From: Enoplosus armatus
Taxonomy: Eukaryota; Chordata; Actinopteri; Centrarchiformes; Enoplosidae
DNA length: 64,000 bases
Direction: 5' to 3'
Assembly (NCBI RefSeq): GCF_043641665.1
Contig: NC_092197.1
Location: 18,320,648-18,384,647, forward strand
In this document: one piece after another, positions 13,441-23,728 of the stretch
Layout: each line of letters starts with the position of its first letter
Numbering within the stretch: the stretch's first letter is position 1
Notes under the pieces: model-generated
Database searches by the model: none
Told to the model about the DNA's origin: nothing
Seen by the model: only the letters and a program-made list of their open reading frames with translations
Translations under genes and position numbers: made by a program

Positions 13441-13451
13441 CTGATCTCTGT

Positions 13452-13476
13452 TCTCTCTCTCTCTCTCTCTCTCTCC
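13452..13476. repeat. (CT)n microsatellite
   Basis: Twelve CT units directly upstream of the LTR-like sequence. Confidence 0.9.
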
Positions 13477-13479
13477 CGT

Positions 13480-14046
13480 GTATGTGCTTGTCTCCCCCTG
13501 TCTGTCTCTCTTGGAGAGTTGCCACCGAGCGGAGACAAGGCGGTTACTCCGGTTCACCTGTCCACACACCTGCTTCAGATCATCCAACCAAGCCAGCTAC
13601 ACCGCTCCAGTATAAAAGACCGGCTCAGCTCTCCACTCGTCGCCAGATCGTCCGTTACCTTCCCGTGGTCATTTGTGTGCTCAAGTTAACCTGTTCTCTC
13701 TACGTCTCCCGGACCCCGGTTCACCTGCACCTGCACCTGCACCTGCCTGCTCCTCCTCTCCTCTCCGTTCCTGTGGATCTCCGGCCCTGTCAGCTCTCTC
13801 CCCGGCCCTCGCCTGCTCCAACCACCACGGCTTCCAGCCTCCTCCACGACCCCGGAACCGGCCTTCTCTCTGGCTCACGCCTGCTTCAGTTCCACGGCAT
13901 CCAGCCTGCACTACGAATCCCCCAGAACTTTCTCTCTCCCCCATTTTACAATAAATCATTGTATTCTTGTGTTTGCATTTTCGGGTTCCAGCCAGTTAGC
14001 TTTCTTAACACAGCCTGGGAACCAGACTGTCCTGGCTGCGGCTAAT
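13480..14046 (+). mobile_element. Solo LTR-like sequence
   Basis: In order: a CACCTG-rich GC-rich upstream part, a TATA box (TATAAAAG at about 13612), the start-like segment CTCCACTCGTCGCCAGATCG, a pyrimidine-rich body with a (CACCTG)4 block, and AATAAA at about 13950 followed by a GT-rich stretch. That is the U3-R-U5 arrangement of fish Gypsy-type LTRs, and the wording matches ones I remember. I found no internal retroviral-like genes, primer-binding site or second LTR, so it would be a solo or truncated LTR. Exact ends and target duplication were not resolved. The alternative is a short processed noncoding gene. Confidence 0.5.
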
Positions 14047-15585
14047 AAAGATGAATGAATAATACATTTAATGATGCATGTAGTTGTTGGCATTAAAGGA
14101 ACAAGGCACCAGCATTCAGACCATTTAATTGTAAAGTAAGATACAGTGCTACGGCACAAAAAAGGACACCGAGAGAATGTTGATCTTTTGTGTCAGTTCG
14201 AATATATTATACTCTTTGTTCAGCAGGTTTCAACTGTTGAACAAAGATGAATGTCAAACTATGACGTTTATTCAGGGAAAAAAAAAAGCATGCATAATCG
14301 GACGCATTTATTAATAGTATTTTGCATAAAAGTGGATTCAATTCAATGTGTAATTCAACATACTCTGTAATTTATTTCTCCTTCAAAGCCTTTATGGAGT
14401 GATTAGGCCTTATCTGTCCAGTCAGCCATAAGAGGGTAACATGACTTTACTGGTCACCGACCAGCATTTATGGAAATTCCACGCAAAACCCTAAAATGGC
14501 ATCCAGCCGGCAAGCTGCAGCGACAGCTCCATGGGGGACTGAGCGCTGAAGTAGGATTGTTAATAATATCAAGTTCATAGATAGAGAATGTGTTTGTGGA
14601 AGGAAATTATAAACTCTGTGATACATTTGTTACATTGATATCAGGAAATTGAGCCCTTTGCTGGAGCTCGGGCAGCTCAGGAGCAAAGTGGCCATTAATG
14701 CTGGGCTCAATAACACAGCACAGGGCTAACACACAAATACCTGAAGGCTAAAGCCATTAGAGGCACATTTGTGATTGACGGATATATTAAATTGACTTGA
14801 AGTGACAGGATACAAGCTGCTTTATAAAAAAACATTATTGTTGTTTCTAAAACCTTGCTGAATGACTCATGATTTGGATGTGATTCGATTCTTTCATCAT
14901 ATGAGGTTCATATGGAACATAGCACGCCCTAAAGGGACTTTCTTTTTATTGACGTGTTATCTTGGAATACAAATGATTTAAAAGCGCATTCCAATTAAAT
15001 TGTGCCAAAAGTTGGCTGAGCATTCCTATGGAAGCCCTGTGTTCACGTGAAAGGATGTTCTGACCTATCATTAGGCCCTGCAGTGGGTATCAGGCTGTGC
15101 CACATCATAAATCTACTGAGCCCACTGACAGGCGGCATCACTCTAATCCTTAACTAACATACCCCTAAACGGCCTTTAAAATCCTACTTTCACCCAAGCA
15201 AAGAGCAGATACTCTAGCAGCGTGACCAGAACTTATGTCTACATTGTATCTGCTTAGGCTAAACTACATTGGCGAGCCCCACAAGCTTAAATAGGCAGTT
15301 TTATTTTGAATGCCACGGCCTGCTCATTTGCACCGCCACCATCGATGTTCATCTAGTTCCACTCGTCTCACAGATAGCCACTACTTAGCAAACATGAAAT
15401 ATGTCCCTTGACTCGTGTTACCAAAGAAAAAAATGGTTTCAACATCAATTTGCCTGTCAGAGTGCAGCCAGGTCTCAACAACTGCTGTTTTTTTGAGTTG
15501 GCTCAACAGTGAGTTCCAGCGTCCAACATGTTAAGCTTACTAGCATCACCGGCAGCATTCTGCTCAGCAACATTTGTACAACATT
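14047..15585. other. Noncoding stretch with a repeat-free core
   Basis: No gene. About 14390-15140 lacks recognisable repeats and has even composition with many AT-rich homeodomain-like words such as ATTAAAT and TTAATA. It is the longest such block in the left half of the window and the best candidate here for conserved regulatory DNA. This is inference from composition only. Confidence 0.35.
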
Positions 15586-15589
15586 TGTA

Positions 15590-15665
15590 CGGGGGTTATG
15601 TGCGGAACAATTTCTTGGCCCTGACTTCCTGGAGTCTCCGCTGGTTGCTCGGCAACGTCAAACTA
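15590..15665 (+). repeat. Fragment of the common 'TTAGCTTAGCATAAAGACTG' repeat family
   Basis: 'cttcctggagtctccgctgg' with the preceding 'ggttatgtgcggaacaattt' is a downstream part of the same teleost repeat whose upstream part is at 45716-45985. Isolated fragment. Confidence 0.4.
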
Positions 15666-15872
15666 CGACAACACAGCACGCAATGTAACATGTTATAACC
15701 AATGTAACCAGTCTTTATGCTACGCTAAGATACCGGCTGCTGGCGGTAGCTTCACATTTAAAACACAGACATGACTTGACTCTCTGCACAAAAGTGAATA
15801 GGTCAATGAAAATGTTGAACTATTGGTGGTAGCTACGGCCCTGCAGCCTGGTTAACTAACCAAAACCTTAAT

Positions 15873-16036
15873 GGCCCTTTCAACTAGGTTGAACTTTGAG
15901 CGCAGCGAGGCGTGAGCTCGCCGGGCACTGCGCCCTTGCTCAGCTGTGAAAAGCCGGCGCGGCGCGGCACAAGCCATTGGAAGTAATGGGTTTCAGGGCG
16001 CAGTGGTGCTGTTGTTGCGTTCTGTCTGAAAGGGCC
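15873..16036. mobile_element. Short MITE-like element with GGCCCTTTCA termini
   Basis: A 164-bp, GC-rich segment with perfect 10-bp terminal inverted repeats (GGCCCTTTCA at 15873-15882, TGAAAGGGCC at 16027-16036). The interior contains a GCGCGGCGCGG stretch. It has no coding capacity. No clear target-site duplication is visible, so the superfamily is unassigned (hAT is possible). Confidence 0.6.
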
Positions 16037-16369
16037 TTTCATGCAAAAACATGCAAAATATGAATGAATATATTAATAATATTAACCACGTGTAAATCAA
16101 ATGAATGGATGGATGCAATTGATAAAATTGATATAATCAATAGAACCTCAGGATCAGGTCTCCATGTTGATTAAAATCACACACAAACAAAAAGGGCTGC
16201 TGATCACAAAGTGGTGTTAGGATATAATATAGTGTGTTGATGGGCAGGCACAGTCAGGAGCAACACCTCAGAGGTTCAGTATCTCCCTCCTGGACATCTC
16301 AGCACGTCACAGTCTCGACTATTCACCAGACGAACTCTAATTGTTTAATTGACGTGCAAAGCATCGCTG

Positions 16370-16670
16370 TTAACGGCCCGACGCCTCCCAGTCCTCCTGA
16401 CACCGCGTCTACCGCGTCGGCGTCCTGGTGGCTATCTTCGCTCCCACATGTGTGTCCCTGGCCTCGGGCCTCGCGCTGTCAGATCAGCTTTCCATGGCAG
16501 ACAGCACAAGGTCATCAGACGACGACCCCTCGGCCGGGGCTGCCCCGCGGTCGCCCAGCTGTCCACATTCATTCTCAGTCAGCCGTCGTCCTGCGCTCAC
16601 CAGCCGTCAGGGTGGCACCGCGCTGCAGCCGGGCGGAACCCCTAATTTGCCCACACTCCTGAGCTGAGGG
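16370..16670 (+). other. GC-rich, CpG-containing island without assignable gene
   Basis: This stretch is markedly richer in G+C and CpG than its surroundings and stays open in all three plus-strand frames for 80-140 codons. No frame shows a recognisable domain. Splice-like sites are present but not convincing. It could be a CpG island, an exon of an unrecognised gene, or a GC-rich repeat. Confidence 0.3.
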
Positions 16671-16695
16671 GGGTGTAGAATTACCAGCTCTCTAA

Positions 16696-16810
16696 CATAG
16701 GGCTGTAACTAATCACTTTCATGATCGATTAACCCCACAATTGTATGCTCAATTAATGGTTTGATCTTTAATATGTCAAAAAAAAAAACATGTTCAAAAT
16801 CATCGTCATT
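16696..16810. mobile_element. hAT-like MITE relic, terminal part
   Basis: 'agggctgtaactaatcactt' followed by 'atgatcgattaa' and 'ttaatatgtcaaaaa' resembles the terminal region of a fish MITE beginning TAGGGCTGCAACTAA. It is truncated. Other pieces of the same family are at 28925-29012, 47395-47650, 52175-52280 and 62695-62900. Confidence 0.5.
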
Positions 16811-19800
16811 AAGTCGCCCAAAACCCAAACCCCTCATAAATGACAAGCTGGAACTAGGTAACGTTATAATGTAACGTTCATAATCCTTTGCAAAATGTAT
16901 CATTGCGCGTTTGTGGTAATTGTTTGTCATGCAGACGTAATCACAGCGGTGAAGAGTCCATCTCTGATCGGTGAGCTGTGACCCTCTCCCCTCCCCCACC
17001 GCTGAGAAACAACACACGTGTTGAGAAAGAATAGAGGCTTAACAGACGAGTAGAGGACAGAACGCGAGCTGTTCAGGACTCTTGAAGGCAATTATTGGAC
17101 AGCTTGGGGCGGAAATTGTGTGCTGCCGTTAAATGTGTCTCAGAGTCAGAGAAAGCAATGTGGAGCACTGAAGAGCTTGACCTTCCAAACCCTTCAATTC
17201 GCACTTAATGAGGTATGAACACAAATACTAAAAGTTTAAAGGCCTTCCAATGTCCCCAAGAGTCTGCGCTGGTCATCACACCCAAAGATAAGAAACAAAT
17301 AGAAAAAGGTTCAAAGTAGGATCTATTGTCATTCACTACATATACAAATCTCAGTTTACGGGGGAATGAAATTGGTGTAAACAATGAAAGTACAAAGACA
17401 GTGCAAGTGGTATTAAGTAGAGTGAAGTGCCGTCACGTGTCTGTTTTCATTAAAAAGAGTAAAACAACTGTTTCATAACTGTCTGCAAAGGCGTTCCTCT
17501 TTAGTGGAGGTTAAATGAAATGGTGCGACGCAGCCAGTAGGCTATGATAGCTTCGATGGCAAAGGTCAGCTCTATCGGACAGCTTGCTGTCGGTCACCAC
17601 TCGGACCCTTCATCGACATTAATAGCATCCAACCATTTAATGTGGAGGTTAAAGTGAAAGTGAGTGCACCTGGAATGTCGGTAATAGTTTCTCAAATCCA
17701 CCGGCTCAATTCTACTTTGGAGGTTTTGAGTATCCTTTAACAAACACTTTCTCCCACCAGCCCGAGCCCGCAGTGGTTGAGGCCGGGTGGACGTTTTTTT
17801 TTTTTAGACAGCAGAAATTACAGCTAAAAAGTTAGAAAAAGATTAGTTGTTGTTCCCATTGTTGCTTTTTTTTTTTTTGTTGTAGCAGCCCTCATGTGAT
17901 TTCAATGAGGCAAAACACACAGTTACAAATGTGAGCATTCATCAACAACTTGTGCAGATCCACAAGAGGCTTCACAGCTTGTTATTCACTTTTGATGTCC
18001 GAGTGTGTATTCCAGGATCAGTTTTCACGCCTCGGGATTCAAAGTGGGTGCTGGTGTCAGACTTGGTTTGCCTTGAATGTGGAGACGAGATGGCGGGTTA
18101 AAAGGCTTTCATTAGTCTCTAACCAACTGCTTAATAAATGCTTGACACTCATCCAGCGACGGTTCAATTGACTACATAATTTCCAAGCTTATTTCCGCAT
18201 TTGTGTCGCGGAGGTCAGAGTTTGAATTACTGTCAAGGTGCCTTCGTACGGGCATGGAAAAAGCAGTTAGGCAAAACAATCTCAACTCAAACTGTGATAA
18301 AAAAAAAAAAATGAATCTAAAAACTCAACTAGACTAGAGAAAAAAAAAAATGCAATTTTATGTTCCCAAGGTTAAGAACGAACGTCAACACTCTCTTAAT
18401 CTATCTTAAAAGTGGTCAGTCAATGCAAAGCTTGACCACTATGAAGATTGTTTTTGCATTTAAAAAAAGAATCCCCATCACTGGGAATGCAAGGCAAACT
18501 GGTAAAAGGGAAACAGCCAGAAAGCATATCAAAACATGACTCATTGGCTGCTGGAGGATTTACACTGTATGTGACAGCGAATGATTAACAACCCTAAAAA
18601 GAAAAACTGAATGCAGTTTTAAAAACAATGCTGTAACATTAATATACACATAAAAATACACAACATACTAAATGACAGATCATTCAGACAAGAAAAACTG
18701 TGTAAAGCCGTCAGAATAGGCCACGTCAGCAATATCTGCCTGACGAGGAAGACAAAACGTCTACACTTTGCGTTCAAACTCTCCAGACTACCTCCTGCCT
18801 TTCGCAGATGGCACTGTGTGGTGTGTGCATTAACTGAGTGGCCGAACAACTTCCAAGAGGCATCCACCGTGCGGTCGCCTCCAGCAAAGACAGTTAACGC
18901 GCTCTCATTTCCGGCCAGACGCGTCCCGTCCCACTGAACCGACTGAAAAGCTCTGAGTCAAATGTCTCTCTGTTGGTCTGACTCATGACTTTCATCGCGC
19001 AGCACACGCAGGATCGCTGCTGGGTGACGTCGGCTTTAAGTGTACTTTCAGCCAGGCAGTTGGCCGAGCACCTATGTAATTGATTTGTTTTATTACGGCG
19101 CTTTCTTCCCATCTTTATTGAAGAGCGTGGTGGTTCAATTTGAGAGCATGACTTATTGATTTCACGCTCAGATTTTGACGTTGGCTTTACTTCGCAGAGC
19201 GTCCCGGTGACTGTTTAACCGGGTTCACCCACTCCTGCCCTCCACAGCTTTATCTTAGCAAGCAGGGGCTGTTTGAGGTTAAAAGGAAGTGTTGGTAGGA
19301 AATGGCATGCAGAAAGAGGTCTTTTACGTCAAAGTCAGCCACCCACTCCCACCTCCTTCTTCAGAGGCTTTGTGGCACTATAATGTCACGCTACTTTCTC
19401 CTTTCGCTTCTACAAGACAATAGTCTTTATTCACATGATCACAAGAGGTCGCTCGTCAGCACAATGTGAACACAGGTTGTTTTAAGTGTGTGGAGAAAGA
19501 CCAGTGCAGTGCTTTCCTGTTGAGGACAGGTCTAGAAATGACATCATATTACATGACAAACATCGTTTCTGTCTCCTTCTCTGTTAGCAGGTCGTTTGCT
19601 TTTGCCCTGATTTCAGTGGACCACTAAAGCTTGGGGGATGGTTTGGAGCAGAGCCTCTGGATTTGTCACTGGGTGCCACAAGGCTCTTGCATGAGCGACA
19701 ACAGAGATATTTAGCAATTCAAATCTTCAGACGGGTCCAAATCAGTTCAGCTGCAAAAATATATGCCCATCTGTTCATGTGATAGGCGCGCTACTCTGAA

Positions 19801-21950
19801 TCTAGCTTTAAAAGCCACAAATTCACCTGCTAGAGAGAATAAACATATCACGTCACCACATACTACTGCGTCATAAAAATATCCAGTCTAATCCCTTTGA
19901 CAGCGTCGCTGCTGTTTGAGAGACACGCCAGCTTTTGTCTTACTGAGGGCAACATGAGGACACAGGAAGGAACAGTCCAAAAGCAGTGTGATTATATCTA
20001 GGAGCAATTTGAATCCATTTCTCTGAATGTATCGTTGGCGTTTAAATTTAGACGCGTGCCTCCTCTACCGCCTCCTCCGATGTTGGTTTTACAGAGTGAG
20101 GAAGTGGGAGATGTAGAATGAATGCAACTTAAAATCTTCACTTCCTGTAAGAGAGAGGTGAAGAAAAGGATCATTTTGTCAGCGACGCAGTTGGAATATT
20201 ACTACAATGAACACGCCGTTATATGCATAGCTATATTGAAGAGATACTGCAGTGATTTAGTATTGCACTTTCAAATAGTTTGGGCTATGGCTTGTGAGAA
20301 ACTGAGTAGAAAAAGAATGGTCAAAAATGAAGCAGCAAAGGCGGAGATATCCTGACTTTCAGCCCCAAGTATTTGGAGTCAAGCTCCAAAAACACCGGAT
20401 CCTACACTTCCCATGATGCAAGTCGACTGCATCTTTTATTAGACTTGCATGCGTGATAAATGCCCACATCTTTCAAACCCACCAACAAACCCCCTGTTTG
20501 TAAAAACGGTCTCCCTTCAGACCCACAGAGGACATTTACACAACTGTTTGCACAGGCTGCATTGTGCTAAAAATGGTGCCCTTGCAACTGGAAAAAGTTT
20601 CAAAAAGTTTGAAACTGACTGACGCAGCACAATGTTGACTTTGCACTCCAAATTCACATTCAGTTGGTCCACTACAGCTGGTCGCCTGAACGATGAAATG
20701 TTTAAAACATCCGGTTCCATCCGGTGTCTGAACAGATCAGTGACATAAACTAAGATGAGATGAGGACGTAAGATGTAGGAGGCCAGGGCTCCACGTGTCT
20801 CCGTGTAAAGTGTAAAAAGGGCTGGTACGCAGTCTTTCATAATGTGGCCTCCATCCAGACAGCCTTTTTAAATCTTAAAATATGCTCATTGTCCTGTGAG
20901 GAGTGGGCATGTAAATGCTCAGAGAAAGACAAAAAGTCGTATGCTTTTAGTCGCCATGGTTACCCTGAATGGTTTGACTCACTCAAGTCATGTCACTGAA
21001 ACATGTGGAGACATTTAGTGAAATTTGGGTCATGTGGTGAGTTGATAATGGCCAGAATGGAACATGTATGAAAATGTAGGACACGCACATGTTAAGTGCA
21101 TCCATTTAAGATCATTTAGCCACTAGAGGTCTGAAAAGACGGCATTAACGGCTCTTGTACATGTATGAACGAAAACCAAGTAGACAGTGGGAGGGAATGT
21201 GATCGAGGAGAAAACGAGCTGAGGAGAGACGTAAACACAAGAGAGAAAGCCAGAGGGGGGGAAAGCCTGTCCCAAAAATGAATTAACATTGAGATCTTCA
21301 GAATTAGAACAAAATGTACTGACAATGCTGACAGATGTATGTATGCAGTTACAATGCAGAGACGAAAAGAGCTAACCAAGCGTACAGCTGCTATATATAA
21401 AGATCAAGTAGTTATACAGTGTCTACAGCGTGCTTGGTGTGCAATGCATGAAAAAATAGGTCTGAATATATAGTGTATGTATTGTACAATGAATTATATA
21501 TAAATATGGCCACATCTACAGCTCATATTCAATAATGTACAGGGATATGTATATATAACCGGCTTTGTAAGTAATGCTGACAAAGTCAGTCAGTAAACTG
21601 ATTAGTCAAGGGACAAGAAATGAATCAGTGATTATATGAAGCAGACAGAGAGAGAAAAAGTAAGGGGCATAGTTAGCAGACAAGTGGGAAGGAACTGTTC
21701 TTCAATCACACAAATACTGTAAGTTACAAGAACGGGTTAGGCGGTGTGGCGGCTGAGTCAAACCAGACAGCGATGAAAGCGGAGAGAACGGACTCGGTGG
21801 CTGCCATGCAGGACTGGATCCAGCAGAGGTTCGTCGGACAAACGGAGCCCCAGGCAAAAAACCCACCGCCTAACCACCAGGCCCTCTGCGCGTCTGTGTG
21901 TGCCTAATATGCTATACGATGGGGGAGGAGTGCTGGCCTGGCACCGCTCT
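16811..21950. other. Noncoding stretch
   Basis: No gene supported on either strand. It contains one recognisable repeat relic (17500-17770) and an AT-rich stretch at 21370-21560 reminiscent of the 3' untranslated end of a fish LINE (short TATATAAA-type words, many near-repeats). The rest shows nothing I can name. Confidence 0.45.
17500..17770 (+). repeat. Interspersed repeat relic sharing sequence with 22590-22880
   Basis: 'gaggttaaatgaaatggtgc' is followed by 'cagccagtaggct'. The copy near 22777-22820 reads 'gaggttaaataaaagtggat', then 'caactagtaagct'. Both pieces are diverged and lack visible ends. Unnamed family. Confidence 0.45.
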
Positions 21951-21952
21951 GT

Positions 21953-21958
<6 letters not shown>

Positions 21959-21991
<33 letters not shown>
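21959..21991. repeat. (GT)n microsatellite
   Basis: About 16 GT units. A second GT tract lies about 180 bases downstream. Confidence 0.95.
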
Positions 21992-21992
<1 letters not shown>

Positions 21993-22170
21993 TATGGCCT
22001 GGAGTGTGTGAAGCTGCTTTTTTGAAAGTCGACGAATCAGTGTTCTCCCCCGTGCTCCATCTCACCAGTCTGCATCCAGCTGCAGTGCATTTTTTCGAAA
22101 ATGTGGCTTTTCTATCAAATGCGACTTGTTTTTTTAGGGCCCGAGCACCGAGACAAAAAGCCCCACTTAC

Positions 22171-22191
22171 TGTGTGTGTGTGTGTGTGTGT
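22171..22191. repeat. (GT)n microsatellite
   Basis: Ten TG units. Confidence 0.9.
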
Positions 22192-22589
22192 CTCTAGTGC
22201 CACGTAGTGGACACAGGAAGTGATTTCAAATGTGCGATACGTCATGTCCGCCGGCACGCAATCCACGCAGGAAATCAATTCTTGTGTCCGACGGTCACGA
22301 AAATGCACAGCGGCATCGACTGGCGTCCCGCTAGCACCCCCCACGCAGCTTTCGTTTTTTTAATTGTAATTTTTTTTTTCCCATGAACAGCCAATGGGCC
22401 AGTTCCTTGACTGAAAGTTTACAAGGAGCTGAAACAACTTCGACTGACTGTGTCGAGTGTTCCTGTGTGTGCCGCACGTGTGGCTGGTGGGACATACTTG
22501 ATTTTGGTTTCCCCTTTTGTCCTTCAGACTTGCATTTGTTTCATTTTGGTAGTTTCTGAGGGGTTCCACTCTTCTCCACCGAATGTGTG

Positions 22590-22880
22590 CTTCTAGAAGA
22601 ATGGCGACGTAGTGACTACTCACAGAGAGTAGCTGGCCAACTAACCACTAACACACTAGCCAGCCTGGACAGGCTAGCGCTAGACAGTCAAAGTAGCTCC
22701 TCTCTCTTTTCTCTGCCGTTTACTCTCCCTGGCATGTCGGCAAACCATTGCTCTTTTGCGGAGCAGTTGTCCGACAGAGGAGGTTAAATAAAAGTGGATG
22801 GTGCGACACAACTAGTAAGCTACGGTGGCCATACTTCACCATTTGTAAGGTGAAGTAAGGTTTCAACCGTTGGACAATTT
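22590..22880 (+). repeat. Interspersed repeat relic (second copy)
   Basis: Shares 'tctagaag...gtagtgactactca' with the intron of the minus-strand gene at about 9080-9110, and the 'gaggttaaat' segment with 17500-17770. The two partial copies overlap into one longer element here, so this copy is the most complete of the three. Confidence 0.45.
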
Positions 22881-23226
22881 TCCACCCACAGGCAGCAGCA
22901 CCAAAATCAATTATTGAAAGTCTATTCATCATTGGTTATTGATCAACTGTGTCGCCTTTAAGTACCGAGCAGAGGGATGCAAATTTTGCTCATTTAGCTC
23001 AGAGTCTCACTCGGCTTTGAATCCTAAATTGTGAAAGTGTTAATGCTGTCGAATATAAACCAGGAGCGACCTTGAGCACTCGGTTTGACACTTGCGATAT
23101 GAGAAGTGTCAAACTTCTGATCTGAGATTTGTCAAAATGTATTCAACCACCAGCGTTGCCAGTTTTCAACCGAAAAACAGAAGACCAGGGGCGATAGAGC
23201 TGATGCTTTTTCTTCTTGCTCGTATT

Positions 23227-23227
<1 letters not shown>

Positions 23228-23262
<35 letters not shown>
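23228..23262. repeat. (CA)n microsatellite
   Basis: About 17 CA units followed by ATATATA. Confidence 0.95.
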
Positions 23263-23267
<5 letters not shown>

Positions 23268-23710
23268 CGCTTTCCGAAATGAAAATGAAATATTGGGTTA
23301 CGATAGGGCAGGTTCGGTCCAATCTGGCAACATTGATTAGAACTTTTTTGCTCAATAGAGTAAAACCTTCTGTTTAGACTTCAGTGATCATGGCTGGCAA
23401 CAGGAATAGTAAAATCATTTTTCATTGATCTAGAGTCACTCCAAGATTAATTAGAGAAAGAAGAGGAGAGTTGGATCAATTACCAGTGGCTCTTGAAGCT
23501 GTGACGGAGAAGATGTAGACGCAGTGACTGCCGGCGTGTGAGACATTTCTCCTTTACAATTGACATGAATTTGAATGAGGTTTCTCTCAAAGGTGTTTAT
23601 GTGATAGCTCAATAAAGTGATCTTTTAAGGGAAAGATTAAATTTAGAATTGAACACAGACGGGGAGATACATTGCACGCTTGTTATCATTCTCACATATA
23701 ACACCGTGCA

Positions 23711-23728
23711 CCCCCCCCCCCCCCCCCC
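23711..23728. repeat. Poly-C tract
   Basis: Eighteen consecutive C. Similar tracts at 49740-49761 and 63368-63391, and G tracts at 11076, 11452, 49134, 55541 and 59309. Tract lengths may be affected by assembly or sequencing error. Confidence 0.9.

Noticed and set aside
13482..14045. 187-codon plus-strand Pro/Ser-rich frame as a gene.
   Set aside because: The frame overlaps a TATA box and a poly(A) signal in LTR order. It is low-complexity C-rich sequence with no family resemblance.
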